NCBI GenBank assembly: GCA_963718635.1
Contig: OY970367.1
Location: 4,836,001 to 4,900,000, forward strand
Reading direction: 5' to 3'
DNA length: 64,000 nucleotides
Source of the DNA: JAIOQJ01 sp963718635
GTDB taxonomy: Bacteria > Planctomycetota > Planctomycetia > Gemmatales > Gemmataceae
A program made the position numbers and the translations under genes. This document shows positions 45,295 to 52,998 of this stretch, piece after piece (positions within the stretch are counted from its first letter, which is position 1; every line of letters starts with the position of its first letter). A model generated the notes under the pieces. The model was given only the letters and a program-made list of their open reading frames with translations. It was not told where the DNA came from and did not search any database.

Positions 45295-46646
45295 CTAGAT
45301 GCCGCCCTTCAGTTCGTAAGTTCGCTTCTTCTCTTTGGCCGGTGGGGCGTTGGCGGCTGCTTCTTCCTCCGCCTCTTCCCGCGCCTTCTGCTCAGCCATG
45401 GCCGCCTCATTTTCTGCTCGAACCGCTGACTCGGCAATTGCCTTTAGAGATAGACCGATGCGCTTTTGCTCCAGGTCGATGCTAACAATTTGCACCTCGA
45501 CCTCTTTGCCCTCCTGGAGCACATCGCGGACGCGGCGGACGCGGTTCGTTCCCAGTTCGGAGATATGAATGAGCCCTTCCACTCCGGGCTCGACCTCGAC
45601 GAAAGCACCGAAATCGGCCGTGCGCGTCACTTTTCCCTGTACCCGCGAGCCGATGTGCAAGCGATCCTTGATCGTATCCCAGGGACTGGTCAACAGGGCC
45701 TTCAAACTCAGGCCGATCTTGCGTTTTTCGAAGTCGATCCGCTGCACTTTTACCTGGACTTGCTGATTTAGTTTCACGACGCTTTCGGGCGTTTCGACGT
45801 GGCTCCAGGCGAGTTCGGAGACGGGAATCATTCCATCCGCGCCGCCCAGATCGACAAAGACGCCGAATGGTTTGATGCTGCGAACCGTTGCTGTACGGAC
45901 GTCGCCAACCTGGATTTTCGCCCAGAACTCCGCTTTGAGGCGCTCGCGTTCGCGCTCCAGTAGCGCTCGTCGACTGACGATCAAGTTACGCTCTTCCGGG
46001 TTGAGTTCGATAACTTCGCAGATGAGCTTTTGGTTGACGAATTGCTCGGGCTGTTCAACGCGGTACACGTCGATTTCGCGAAACGGCATGAAGGCGCGGA
46101 TGCCGTTCACTTCAACGGTAAGGCCGCCTTTGTTGGTCTCGATAACCCGGGCTTCAACCGTCATTCCTAATGAGACGCTCGAATAGTTAGTGACCGTCTG
46201 AGCGGCGCCCAGACGTGTCAGGCGCAGCAGGCCGTTGGCGGAATCGTAGCCTTCGATATCGACTTCGACTTCGCTGCCGATGGCGGGCACGCCCTCCGGG
46301 AATTGCATGATGGAGAGCACGCCTTCGCTGCGGCCGCCGGGCACTTCGACGAAGACGTCGCCGCCGTGCATACTGATGATGCGCCCTTTTTCTTGCCGCC
46401 CGTCGTCCGCTCCTGTTGCGGGTCGCCCGAGTTCTTCAGGCCATCGTTCTCGGAAAACTCGTTCATCGCCGCGGCCATTTCCGCTTCGATGTCTTTGTCG
46501 AGATCGCGCAGCTTCGGCCCGGTCGGCATCTCGAACGACTCAAGCGGCTTCGGCTTGCCGCCGCGATCCATCGGCTTCTCGCGGGGAAAACGAGGTTTGC
46601 GAATTTCAGGCGTTGGCGCCGCATTTGGGAGAGTCGGATCGGACAT
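45295..46646 (-). pseudogene. S1 RNA-binding domain protein (ribosomal protein S1-like), frameshifted near 46,385
   Basis: A 30S-associated S1-type protein that binds mRNA. The first frame holds a charged N-terminus (KPRFPREKPMDRGGKPKPLE), and the second, from 46371, contains about four S1 domains, e.g. GSEVEVDIEGYDSANGLLRL, GDVRTATVRSIKPFGVFVDL, GSRVQGKVTRTADFGAFVEV, GVEGLIHISELGTNRV. The break falls at the homopolymer AAAAAGGG, where one extra G would restore KKKGRIISMHGGDVFVEVPG. Restored length about 450 residues. An essential-type gene broken in a homopolymer argues for sequence error. Confidence 0.88.
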
Positions 46647-46751
46647 GATGTTTCCTTCAAAGCGATTGGTCTAGGCGAGCCCTGCAGTGTAACCTGTTGG
46701 GTGCTTGCTCATTTGTTCGAGCAATCTTTCTTGATAAGTCTTCGTTGGGCG

Positions 46752-46780
46752 AAAAAAATAGGGCCGGCTGGAGCCGACCC
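46752..46780 (-). terminator. Intrinsic terminator of the 46.8-kb secreted protein gene
   Basis: On the minus strand, GGGTCGGCTCCAGCCGGCCC forms a stem of about nine pairs followed by A and seven T residues, about 22 bp after the stop of the gene at 46803. Confidence 0.85.
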
Positions 46781-46802
46781 CACTCAGCAAAAAGCTATGC
46801 CT

Positions 46803-47351
46803 TTACTTGGTGATTTTTTTTACATCGTCGATGACATTCGCAATCGACTTGCCGTTCAGCTCACCTTTGCCGAACGAATGATTGGCTTCGACTTTGCGGT
46901 CCTTGTAAAGGACGACCGTCACTTCAGCCGTCTCGGCAACGTTGTAGCCCTTCGGGCCGGCCGGGTTGTCGATGCTCAGAACGCACTTCTTCAGACCGTT
47001 TTTGTCGGCAACGTCCTTGAGCTTGGTTTCCATGTCTTTGTCGTCGGTCAGGAATACAACGAAGCTGCCCATTTTGGCCTCGCCGTTCTTTACGGTCGCT
47101 GCATCGATCTGCTTGATCAAATCGACGACGTCGGTGTCGGCATTGCGAGCGAAAATCATGGCGACCGGATTGGTGCCATTCTCGCAGAAGAGGCAATGCT
47201 TCTTGCCGGCGGCTTCGCCGTTGATGTTTAAGGGATGGAAGGGACCAGGGACTTTTTCGCCTACTTGCGGGCCCGACTTGACGGCATCAGCAGCGAATGC
47301 GCTGGTGGCGAACAGAACCAAAGCAACTGCGGCATTACGAATCATCATCAT
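46803..47351 (-). CDS. Secreted thioredoxin-fold-like protein with a C-x-x-C motif
   Basis: A 182-residue protein starting at 47351, where GGAGG precedes three consecutive Met codons. A signal peptide (MMMIRNAAVALVLFATSAFA, cleavage near FAADA) is followed by PGPFHPLNINGEAAGKKHCL with a C-L-F-C pair (residues about 52-55 of the precursor), then PVAMIFARNADTDVVDLIKQ and SFVVFLTDDKD, spacing that resembles thioredoxin-like redox or peroxiredoxin-type folds. Probably a periplasmic planctomycete protein; activity unknown. A good intrinsic terminator follows. Confidence 0.75.
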   Translation of the reverse strand: MMMIRNAAVALVLFATSAFAADAVKSGPQVGEKVPGPFHPLNINGEAAGKKHCLFCENGTNPVAMIFARNADTDVVDLIKQIDAATVKNGEAKMGSFVVFLTDDKDMETKLKDVADKNGLKKCVLSIDNPAGPKGYNVAETAEVTVVLYKDRKVEANHSFGKGELNGKSIANVIDDVKKITK

Positions 47352-47758
47352 CTTAACGTCCTCCGATGCATCACAGGGAAGAGATCGCAACCGGCGCCCG
47401 GCATCCACGTGCCAAACCCGAGTCGCGAGAAGTCCATATGAATGGATTGTCCCAATTGTTATAGCGACGCAAGCTTGAGAATGCCAGCGGCAACAGGGGT
47501 GGAAGTAAGAAGTCTGCTTTTTCGTAACTCCCGAGCCGATCGCGGCAAATCGTGACGCAAAGCCTTTTGCTCAAAACGACTAGCCGCGAAAGTCCTGTAC
47601 GAAACGAAACGCAGTTATCCGCGACGCGAAGGCGTCCGTGGGGACAGGCCTCCCGGCCTGTCCATAGTGCTTGACTGCCGAAAGCGCTGCGCAGAGCCTT
47701 CGCGTCGCGGCTAACAAAATTTTAGGCGCGTGCCAACGAAGTTTCGCGCCATTGATCG
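47352..47758. repeat. Intergenic region with nested inverted repeats
   Basis: In this 407-bp gap, GTTATCCGCGACGCGAAGGC (47614-47633) pairs with GCCTTCGCGTCGCGGCTAAC (47696-47715), enclosing a smaller palindrome GGACAGGCCTCCCGGCCTG, TCC (47642-47663). The inner element also occurs, in part, near 63,708. No gene found. Confidence 0.75.
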
Positions 47759-48361
47759 TTAACTCGCCCGACCGCGCCCTTCATAGATCGCACTTTCCGT
47801 GATGATCTTGTCCATGAAGATATCGTGGCCCGCGACGGGAATTTCGGGGAAAAGTTGGCACTCGAAGGCGAGGGCGACCAGCGCCGTCTGCGGTCGAGCG
47901 TGTTGCAACAGTTTGTCGTAGTAACCTTTGCCGTGCCCCATCCGGGCGCCGCGGCGGTCAAAGGCCACTCCGGGAACCATCACCAAATCGAGATCGCTTG
48001 CCGAAAGGTTTTTTTCAGGCAGGTTGCGAAATTCGACTTTGGGCTCCAGGATCTTGTACATGCCGACGCTTAGTTCGTTCATGTCCGTCAAATGAAACAG
48101 TTCCAGTTCGCCTTTTTCGTTGCACCAGGGGATGACGATTTTTTTTCCCGAAAGCAGCGCTTCGGGCAATGCATGACGGGTGCGCACTTCGGAGCGTACG
48201 TCGATGTAGAACAGCACCGTCTTGGCAGCCGAATATTCCGGCAGTGCAATGAACCGGTCGACGATCCGCTTGCTCAATTCGTCCTTATCGACTTGCGCAT
48301 TGCGAGCCACATGGGCTTGTTCGCGAAGGGCCTGTTTACGGGCGCGAAAATCAATGCTCAT
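47759..48361 (-). CDS. 5-formyltetrahydrofolate cyclo-ligase
   Basis: An ATP-dependent enzyme that converts 5-formyl-THF to 5,10-methenyl-THF, returning folate to one-carbon metabolism. The 200-residue protein has the expected SKRIVDRFIALPEYSAAKTV, the substrate loop and the signature DLVMVPGVAFDRRGARMGHG, KGYYDKLL near residues 130-158. Length and layout are normal. The start (MSIDFRARKQALREQ) is standard. It is divergently placed to nuoI with about 170 bp between. Confidence 0.93.
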   Translation of the reverse strand: MSIDFRARKQALREQAHVARNAQVDKDELSKRIVDRFIALPEYSAAKTVLFYIDVRSEVRTRHALPEALLSGKKIVIPWCNEKGELELFHLTDMNELSVGMYKILEPKVEFRNLPEKNLSASDLDLVMVPGVAFDRRGARMGHGKGYYDKLLQHARPQTALVALAFECQLFPEIPVAGHDIFMDKIITESAIYEGRGRAS

Positions 48362-48531
48362 GGTTGAAAAAGTCCTTCACTTGCCGCACTGCCGGAAGCG
48401 AGCGTTTGATCGGGGGAACAAAAGAATGATATAGGAAGCGAGGCTGCTTTTTTCGATCTCGGACATCTATGGTAATCCGCTTAAGCGCACCTATAATTCA
48501 TGTAGAAGCGTTGAAAACAAGCGGGTTTGTT

Positions 48532-49092
48532 ATGCGTGTCTGGTTTCAAAACGTCCGATTGGCAATTGTCACCATTTCCGAGGGAATGTACGTCACTCTT
48601 GCTTCCATGGTGCAGACCTTTCGGCGCAAAGCGTTCACCGAACACTTTGAATACCCGGAGCGCCCCGTGCCGATTCGGCCGCGCTATCGAGGCTTTCACC
48701 GATTCGACCTAACGACATGCATTGGCTGCGACAAGTGTGCCCGGGCATGCCCCGTCGATTGCATCTACATCGAAAAAGAGAAGGCAAAGCCACCGTTGAA
48801 AGGGTTCGCGGTCACCGGCTTCAAGATCGACTACACCAAGTGTATGTTCTGTGCTTTATGCGTCGATCCATGCCCGGTCGATTGCATTTTTATGGGTTCC
48901 AACTACGATCTGAGCTGTTTTGGGCGCGATGGTTGCATCGTCGATTATGCCAAGCTCCCTTTGGAAGTCGCTTACGGACAGGCGACGCTGAACCCGACAG
49001 TCGTGGCGGCTTCGAAGACGGTCGCATTGCCCGTCTGGATGAAAGCGCCTGAGCCATCCCCTACTAAAACCCAGCCCGCGCCAAGCGTTTGA
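48532..49092 (+). CDS. nuoI: NADH-quinone oxidoreductase subunit I (NuoI)
   Basis: The peripheral-arm subunit of Complex I carrying two 4Fe-4S clusters (N6a/N6b). Both motifs are present: CIGCDKCARACPVDCIYIE and CMFCALCVDPCPVDCIFMG. The start at 48532 (MRVWFQNVRLAIVTISEGMY) gives 186 residues; the in-frame extension to 48469 lacks family similarity. The N-terminal amphipathic helix (VTLASMVQTFRRKAFTEHFE) is the membrane-contact part. It comes before nuoA here rather than after nuoH as in E. coli. The C-terminus carries a Pro-rich tail (APEPSPTKTQPAPSV). Confidence 0.94.
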   Translation: MRVWFQNVRLAIVTISEGMYVTLASMVQTFRRKAFTEHFEYPERPVPIRPRYRGFHRFDLTTCIGCDKCARACPVDCIYIEKEKAKPPLKGFAVTGFKIDYTKCMFCALCVDPCPVDCIFMGSNYDLSCFGRDGCIVDYAKLPLEVAYGQATLNPTVVAASKTVALPVWMKAPEPSPTKTQPAPSV

Positions 49093-49127
49093 AAATAAAG
49101 AACGGCCAGTCGCCACCGAGGTCCGCC

Positions 49128-49529
49128 ATGTCCATCACCTTGCCGCCCACCGATAAAAAATATTTCACGCTCGCTGAAGCGAACAAGACCTTGCCGTTGG
49201 TCAATGCGATCGTCACCGATATTTCCGCGCTCGCACATTCCATGAAAGAGCGCCACGAACAGATGCAGGATCTGACCGGCCCTGCCCGCGAAGAGATCGA
49301 AGATTCACTTCAGGTCGATCAAGATCGCATGCAGGAACTGGTTGATGAACTTTCGGCTCTCGGGGTTGAGCTCAAGGATTTTTTCACGGGCTTGCTCGAC
49401 TTTCCCTGCTGGAAAAATGGGCGTGAGATATATCTCTGCTGGAAACTCGGCGAAACGACTATTGGCCACTGGCACGAGATCTGGGCAGGCTTTGCCGGCC
49501 GAAAGAGAATAAAGACCGGTGATCAATGA
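49128..49529 (+). CDS. DUF2203 family protein
   Basis: A 133-residue soluble protein of the DUF2203 family, function unknown. Start at 49128 (MSITLPPTDKKYFTLAEANK). The family pattern is clear: FTLAEANKTLPLVNAIVTDI, a long helical middle with ELVDELSALGVELKDFFTGL, and DFPCWKNGREIYLCWKLGET, then GHWHEIWAGFAGR. It lies between nuoI and nuoA on one strand and overlaps the nuoA start by 4 bp (ATGA), so it is translationally coupled to nuoA, though no Complex I role is known for it. Confidence 0.88.
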   Translation: MSITLPPTDKKYFTLAEANKTLPLVNAIVTDISALAHSMKERHEQMQDLTGPAREEIEDSLQVDQDRMQELVDELSALGVELKDFFTGLLDFPCWKNGREIYLCWKLGETTIGHWHEIWAGFAGRKRIKTGDQ

Positions 49530-50056
49530 CGGAACTCGTCACCCTTCTATTGATCTTTTTAGTAGTCGGCGTCGGCTTTCTCGCCACCAATCTGCTGGTG
49601 GGACGGATGGTGCGACCCAGCCGGCCTTCAGAAGACAAGCAAGCCATTTACGAATGCGGTGAGCCGACCATCGGCAGTTCGTGGATTCAGTTCGACCTGC
49701 GCTTCTACGTCGTCGCCCTCTTGTTTGTTGTATTTGACGTTGAGATGGCCTTTTTCTTCCCTTGGGCCATCGTGTTCAGCAATGCGAACAAGCTGGCCCA
49801 AGACGATATATCGCTCGAACAGCGAATCGACGCGCAAGCGCGCATGTTGCCAAATACGAAGCCGGTTTCGCAAACAGAGGCGGCCGAACAACAGTCGGCC
49901 GGCAGGCGCCTGTCTTGGATCGCCTTTGCCGATGTGCTCGTCTTCTTTGGCATGCTCCTTGTCGGCTTTGCCTACTTATGGAAACGCGGCGACCTCGATT
50001 GGGTGCGAAGCACCGTCGGTCAGCACGGGCCGGGCCATCTCGCATCGGAGACTTGA
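49526..50056 (+). CDS. nuoA: NADH-quinone oxidoreductase subunit A (NuoA)
   Basis: A small membrane subunit at the junction of the peripheral and membrane arms. The 176-residue protein has three helices (residues about 3-25, 58-80 and 132-152) and the conserved YECGEPTIGSSWIQFDLRFY, VVALLFVVFDVEMAFFFPWA loop. E. coli NuoA has 147 residues; the extra about 30 form a hydrophilic insert (LAQDDISLEQRIDAQARMLP, then NTKPVSQTEAAEQQSAG) between helices 2 and 3. The nuoB start follows the stop directly. Confidence 0.94.
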   Translation: MTELVTLLLIFLVVGVGFLATNLLVGRMVRPSRPSEDKQAIYECGEPTIGSSWIQFDLRFYVVALLFVVFDVEMAFFFPWAIVFSNANKLAQDDISLEQRIDAQARMLPNTKPVSQTEAAEQQSAGRRLSWIAFADVLVFFGMLLVGFAYLWKRGDLDWVRSTVGQHGPGHLASET

Positions 50057-50671
50057 ATGGGAACGTTCGAAGGCAGCATGGAAGAAGGCTTCGTCACGAC
50101 GTCGTTGGAATCGGCGATGAACTGGGCTCGGCAGTCGTCGCTCTGGCCGATGACCTTTGGCTTGGCGTGCTGCGCGATTGAAATGATGGCGACCGGCGCA
50201 CCGCGCTACGACATTGACCGTTTCGGCGCTGGCGCCTTCCGCGCCACCCCGCGGCAGGCGGACTTGATGATCGTCGCAGGCACGGTTAACCACAAGATGG
50301 CTTCGCGGGTGCGCCGCTTATACAACCAGATGCCCGACCCTAAGTTTGTAATTGCGATGGGCGCCTGCACTTGCGGCGGCGGGCCCTATTACAAATATGG
50401 CTATAACGTGGTGAAAGGCGTCGATCTTATCGTACCCGTCGATGTTTATGTCCCTGGCTGCCCGCCCCGCCCGGAAGCCTTGCTCGAAGGCCTGATGCGC
50501 ATCCAGGACAAAGTGAAGGCTATGCGGGAAATGACAAAAGGCCAAGCGATTGAACTGCCGCTGCCTGCGCGAACCGGCTCGGTGCAACTGCCGGATGAGA
50601 TCAATACTCCGGAGAAGGCCGAGGCATTCGCGGTTCAGACGAAAGAGCGGGCAAAGCCCGCGAAGGCTTGA
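50057..50671 (+). CDS. nuoB: NADH-quinone oxidoreductase subunit B (NuoB)
   Basis: It holds the terminal 4Fe-4S cluster N2, which reduces quinone. All four ligands are visible: the CC pair in MTFGLACCAIEMMATGAPRY, C in VIAMGACTCGGGPYYKYGYN, and C in DVYVPGCPPRPEALLEGLMR (the pattern differs from the query only in the expected flanking residues). Length is 204 residues. The C-terminal about 40 residues are a charged tail (DEINTPEKAEAFAVQTKERA). The gene begins at the base after the nuoA stop codon and is followed by an unrelated nuclease-like gene before nuoC. Confidence 0.95.
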   Translation: MGTFEGSMEEGFVTTSLESAMNWARQSSLWPMTFGLACCAIEMMATGAPRYDIDRFGAGAFRATPRQADLMIVAGTVNHKMASRVRRLYNQMPDPKFVIAMGACTCGGGPYYKYGYNVVKGVDLIVPVDVYVPGCPPRPEALLEGLMRIQDKVKAMREMTKGQAIELPLPARTGSVQLPDEINTPEKAEAFAVQTKERAKPAKA

Positions 50672-50682
50672 GGAGATAAGCA

Positions 50683-51315
50683 ATGGCGTTCAGCGATTTT
50701 CGTAGCTACGACCAGGTGATTGCAAAATACGGACTCGGATTTCGCCGTGAGGATTTTGTGCCGATCAATCGTAAAGCACCTTTTATCGACGAATACTTCC
50801 GCCAAGACATCGCATTCGTTTTGAAACACTTCGCTTACCAACGCTCGGATCCTGCAGCCGCTGAAGCGTTAATCTTCCCAATTTTGAAAGAGCTTTGGAA
50901 ATCGCATTGCGAAACGCTGACGCTTTTGAGTCACGAACCATTGCAATACGATGAAGAATTGACTGGCGTGGTGGATTATGCGGTATGCAATCGCTCTTCG
51001 CTTGGCACGATGCTGCCCGGCCATCCTTTTCTGCTACTTGTCGGCACGGCAAAAGATGATCATTTTGATCGCGGCTGGGGCCAGGCGCTATCATCAATGG
51101 TGGCTGTGCGAAGACGCGATACTGACCTCGTGCCTGCCTTTTACGGCATTGCTACAAACGGGCAATACTGGCGGTTCGGCAAGCTCGAAAACAACACCTT
51201 CATCCTGGACATGCAGCCGTTCACGCCGAGCAACCTCGATTCGCTCATTGCTGCGCTGCATCATATATTCACTGCTTCCCAGCAGCAGGTTCTAAACTTG
51301 CCCACTGCGGCCTAA
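50683..51315 (+). CDS. PD-(D/E)XK-like hypothetical protein embedded in the nuo cluster
   Basis: A 210-residue soluble protein. Its pattern (TGVVDYAVCNRSSLGTMLPG, then FLLLVGTAKDDHFDRGWGQA, and VPAFYGIATNGQYWRFGKLE) resembles cyanobacterial and planctomycete proteins of restriction-endonuclease-like fold. In those I recall an E-x-K in the strand where this one has V-G-T-A-K, so a catalytic glutamate may be missing. It lies 11 bp after nuoB and 40 bp before nuoC, in the same direction, so it is almost certainly co-transcribed. Not a known Complex I component. Confidence 0.6.
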   Translation: MAFSDFRSYDQVIAKYGLGFRREDFVPINRKAPFIDEYFRQDIAFVLKHFAYQRSDPAAAEALIFPILKELWKSHCETLTLLSHEPLQYDEELTGVVDYAVCNRSSLGTMLPGHPFLLLVGTAKDDHFDRGWGQALSSMVAVRRRDTDLVPAFYGIATNGQYWRFGKLENNTFILDMQPFTPSNLDSLIAALHHIFTASQQQVLNLPTAA

Positions 51316-51355
51316 GTGTCGTTCCCATTTGCCTTATCAATAGAACTACTAACTC

Positions 51356-51886
51356 ATGATCGCCATCGAAATCATCGCGATTCTCGAAGATCGTTTTGGT
51401 CCTGCCATCACGGACCGAAAGTTTGATGCCATCGATCCCTGGGTGGTCTTCGAGCCGGCACGTCTTGTCGAGATCGCCTCGTTTCTGCGCGACGATCCGC
51501 GACTCCGCTTCGATATCCTCAATTGCATCACGGGTGTCGATTACTTGGAGACGGACTCGAAGAAAGCTGCGAAGGCCGGCTTTGAACCTCATCTGGAAGT
51601 CGTCTATCATTTGTCGAGCTTCGTACATCGGCACCGGTTCGTCATCAAATTGATGCTGCCGCGCTGGAAGAATGATCAAGCCGGCCAACTCCCCGAAGTG
51701 CCAAGCGTTGCCCACATCTGGCGCACCGCCGACTGGCACGAGCGCGAGACCTATGACCTCTGCGGAATCTTCTTCACCGGCCACCCCGACTTGCGACGAA
51801 TTCTTCTGTCCGAAGATTGGGAAGGCTATCCTCTACGCAAAGACTACGAGTTCCCGTTGGAGTATCATGGGGTAAGATGTCGCTAG
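51356..51886 (+). CDS. nuoC: NADH-quinone oxidoreductase subunit C (NuoC)
   Basis: A hydrophilic connecting subunit of Complex I (30-kDa type), separate from NuoD here rather than fused as in E. coli. The 176-residue protein shows DPWVVFEPARLVEIASFLRD, ILNCITGVDYLE and the family signature ADWHERETYDLCGIFFTGHP, DLRRILLSEDWEGYPLRKDY, EFP. Length and motif match stand-alone NuoC proteins. Four genes later comes nuoD. Confidence 0.94.
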   Translation: MIAIEIIAILEDRFGPAITDRKFDAIDPWVVFEPARLVEIASFLRDDPRLRFDILNCITGVDYLETDSKKAAKAGFEPHLEVVYHLSSFVHRHRFVIKLMLPRWKNDQAGQLPEVPSVAHIWRTADWHERETYDLCGIFFTGHPDLRRILLSEDWEGYPLRKDYEFPLEYHGVRCR

Positions 51887-51895
51887 GAGAAAACA

Positions 51896-52294
51896 ATGGT
51901 CGAATTGCCGATGGCCAGAGGTCTGCTTGTTTGCGAACAAATCATTGTCGATCAGCGAACGCGAAGTGCCAGTTTGATTAATTGTACGGGCGGCTGGTCA
52001 GTTGCGGATTTTCCATCAAGTCCGCAGCGCTTCTGCGTCTATACTACACTGACAAATGGACGAGGTGCTTGCGAATTGAAATTGCGGATTGTCAATCTAG
52101 ACGACGGTTTACCTATATTTGAACGGCGCATAGAGTTTCGGTTTGAGAACCCGCGCGACGTACTGAAGTTCTCGCTACGCGTGAATCAGTGTATTTTTCC
52201 GGTAGAAGGAAGTTATGCCGTTCAGTTGCTTGCGAACAATGAACAAATCTCAGAAACGGTCCTGAATATTGACCGAAGTGGAGATATGCCATGA
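51896..52294 (+). CDS. DUF6941-like hypothetical protein
   Basis: A 132-residue protein of beta-sandwich character: MARGLLVCEQIIVDQRTRSA, SLINCTGGWSVADFPSSPQR, FCVYTTLTNGRGACELKLRI, then VLKFSLRVNQCIFPVEGSYA. This matches the small DUF6941 group found in many planctomycetes and cyanobacteria, function unknown. The start may be at 51896 (MVELP) or the Met five residues later. It begins 9 bp after nuoC and overlaps the next small gene by 4 bp. Confidence 0.7.
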   Translation: MVELPMARGLLVCEQIIVDQRTRSASLINCTGGWSVADFPSSPQRFCVYTTLTNGRGACELKLRIVNLDDGLPIFERRIEFRFENPRDVLKFSLRVNQCIFPVEGSYAVQLLANNEQISETVLNIDRSGDMP

Positions 52295-52506
52295 ACGAAC
52301 CTAACAGCCGCGGCGAAACAATCATAATGGCTGAGGACAATGGAGAGGTCACGATTCTCAAACCTCTCGAGGACTGGGACGCCCGTCGTACGCCAGCAGA
52401 GCGTCAGGCACTCGACAACTACCTTAAAAGAACTCGCAAACTCTACGGACGCAACTCTGCGTCCATCGAGATGCCGCTGGCCGAAAACAGCGACGGGCAA
52501 TCGTGA
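52291..52506 (+). CDS. Small hypothetical protein between DUF6941 and DUF433 genes
   Basis: A 71-residue hydrophilic protein coupled at both ends: its start overlaps the DUF6941 stop (ATGA) and its stop overlaps the DUF433 start (GTGA). The second half looks helical and basic (ERQALDNYLKRTRKLYGRNS). An internal Met at residue 13 is an alternative start. No family recognised; the tight overlaps support it being a real gene. Confidence 0.5.
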   Translation: MNEPNSRGETIIMAEDNGEVTILKPLEDWDARRTPAERQALDNYLKRTRKLYGRNSASIEMPLAENSDGQS

Positions 52507-52817
52507 CCACCACCCTACAGCAACATATTGTCATTGACGATTCGGGCATCGCCTGGATCGACGATACCAACGTCAAAGTCATCGAGGTAGCCATCGATCA
52601 GGTGGCCTTTGGCTGGAGTCCAGAGGAAATCGCTTATCAGCATTCGGATTACCTCAGCCTCGCCCAGGTGCATGCCGCGCTAGCCCACTACCACGACAAC
52701 AAGATTGAGTTCGACGCGAGGATTCAACGGCAGCTCAGGCAAGTTGAAGAGATCAAATCTCGAACGGCGGAAACGCCAGGGCGGCGAAAGCTTCGCGAAT
52801 TAGGGCTTAGGCCATGA
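52503..52817 (+). CDS. DUF433 protein (VapB45-like antitoxin type)
   Basis: A 104-residue DUF433 protein: HIVIDDSGIAWIDDTNVKVI, then FGWSPEEIAYQHSDYLSLAQ, VHAALAHYHDNKIEFDARIQ, the usual helix-turn-helix-like unit followed by a linker helix. Some DUF433 proteins are antitoxins of PIN-domain (VapC45-type) toxins. Here no PIN gene follows; the next gene is nuoD 181 bp away. The frame begins with GTG at 52503. It overlaps the preceding small gene by 4 bp. Confidence 0.8.
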   Translation: MTTTLQQHIVIDDSGIAWIDDTNVKVIEVAIDQVAFGWSPEEIAYQHSDYLSLAQVHAALAHYHDNKIEFDARIQRQLRQVEEIKSRTAETPGRRKLRELGLRP

Positions 52818-52998
52818 GCTTAAGCTACGGCGTCAGTCCACTGGCGAGTATTTCTCGGGACTTATTTACGTTCATCTCTTAGGCATTAGTATCGGTCAGG
52901 CAGTCGTAGATCTGGAATTGATTGCGAAGGTGTTTGAGCCTTCGGATATCAAAAACGGCGTACAATACCTTCCTCTGTAATGAGTTTCGATCTTCAAG

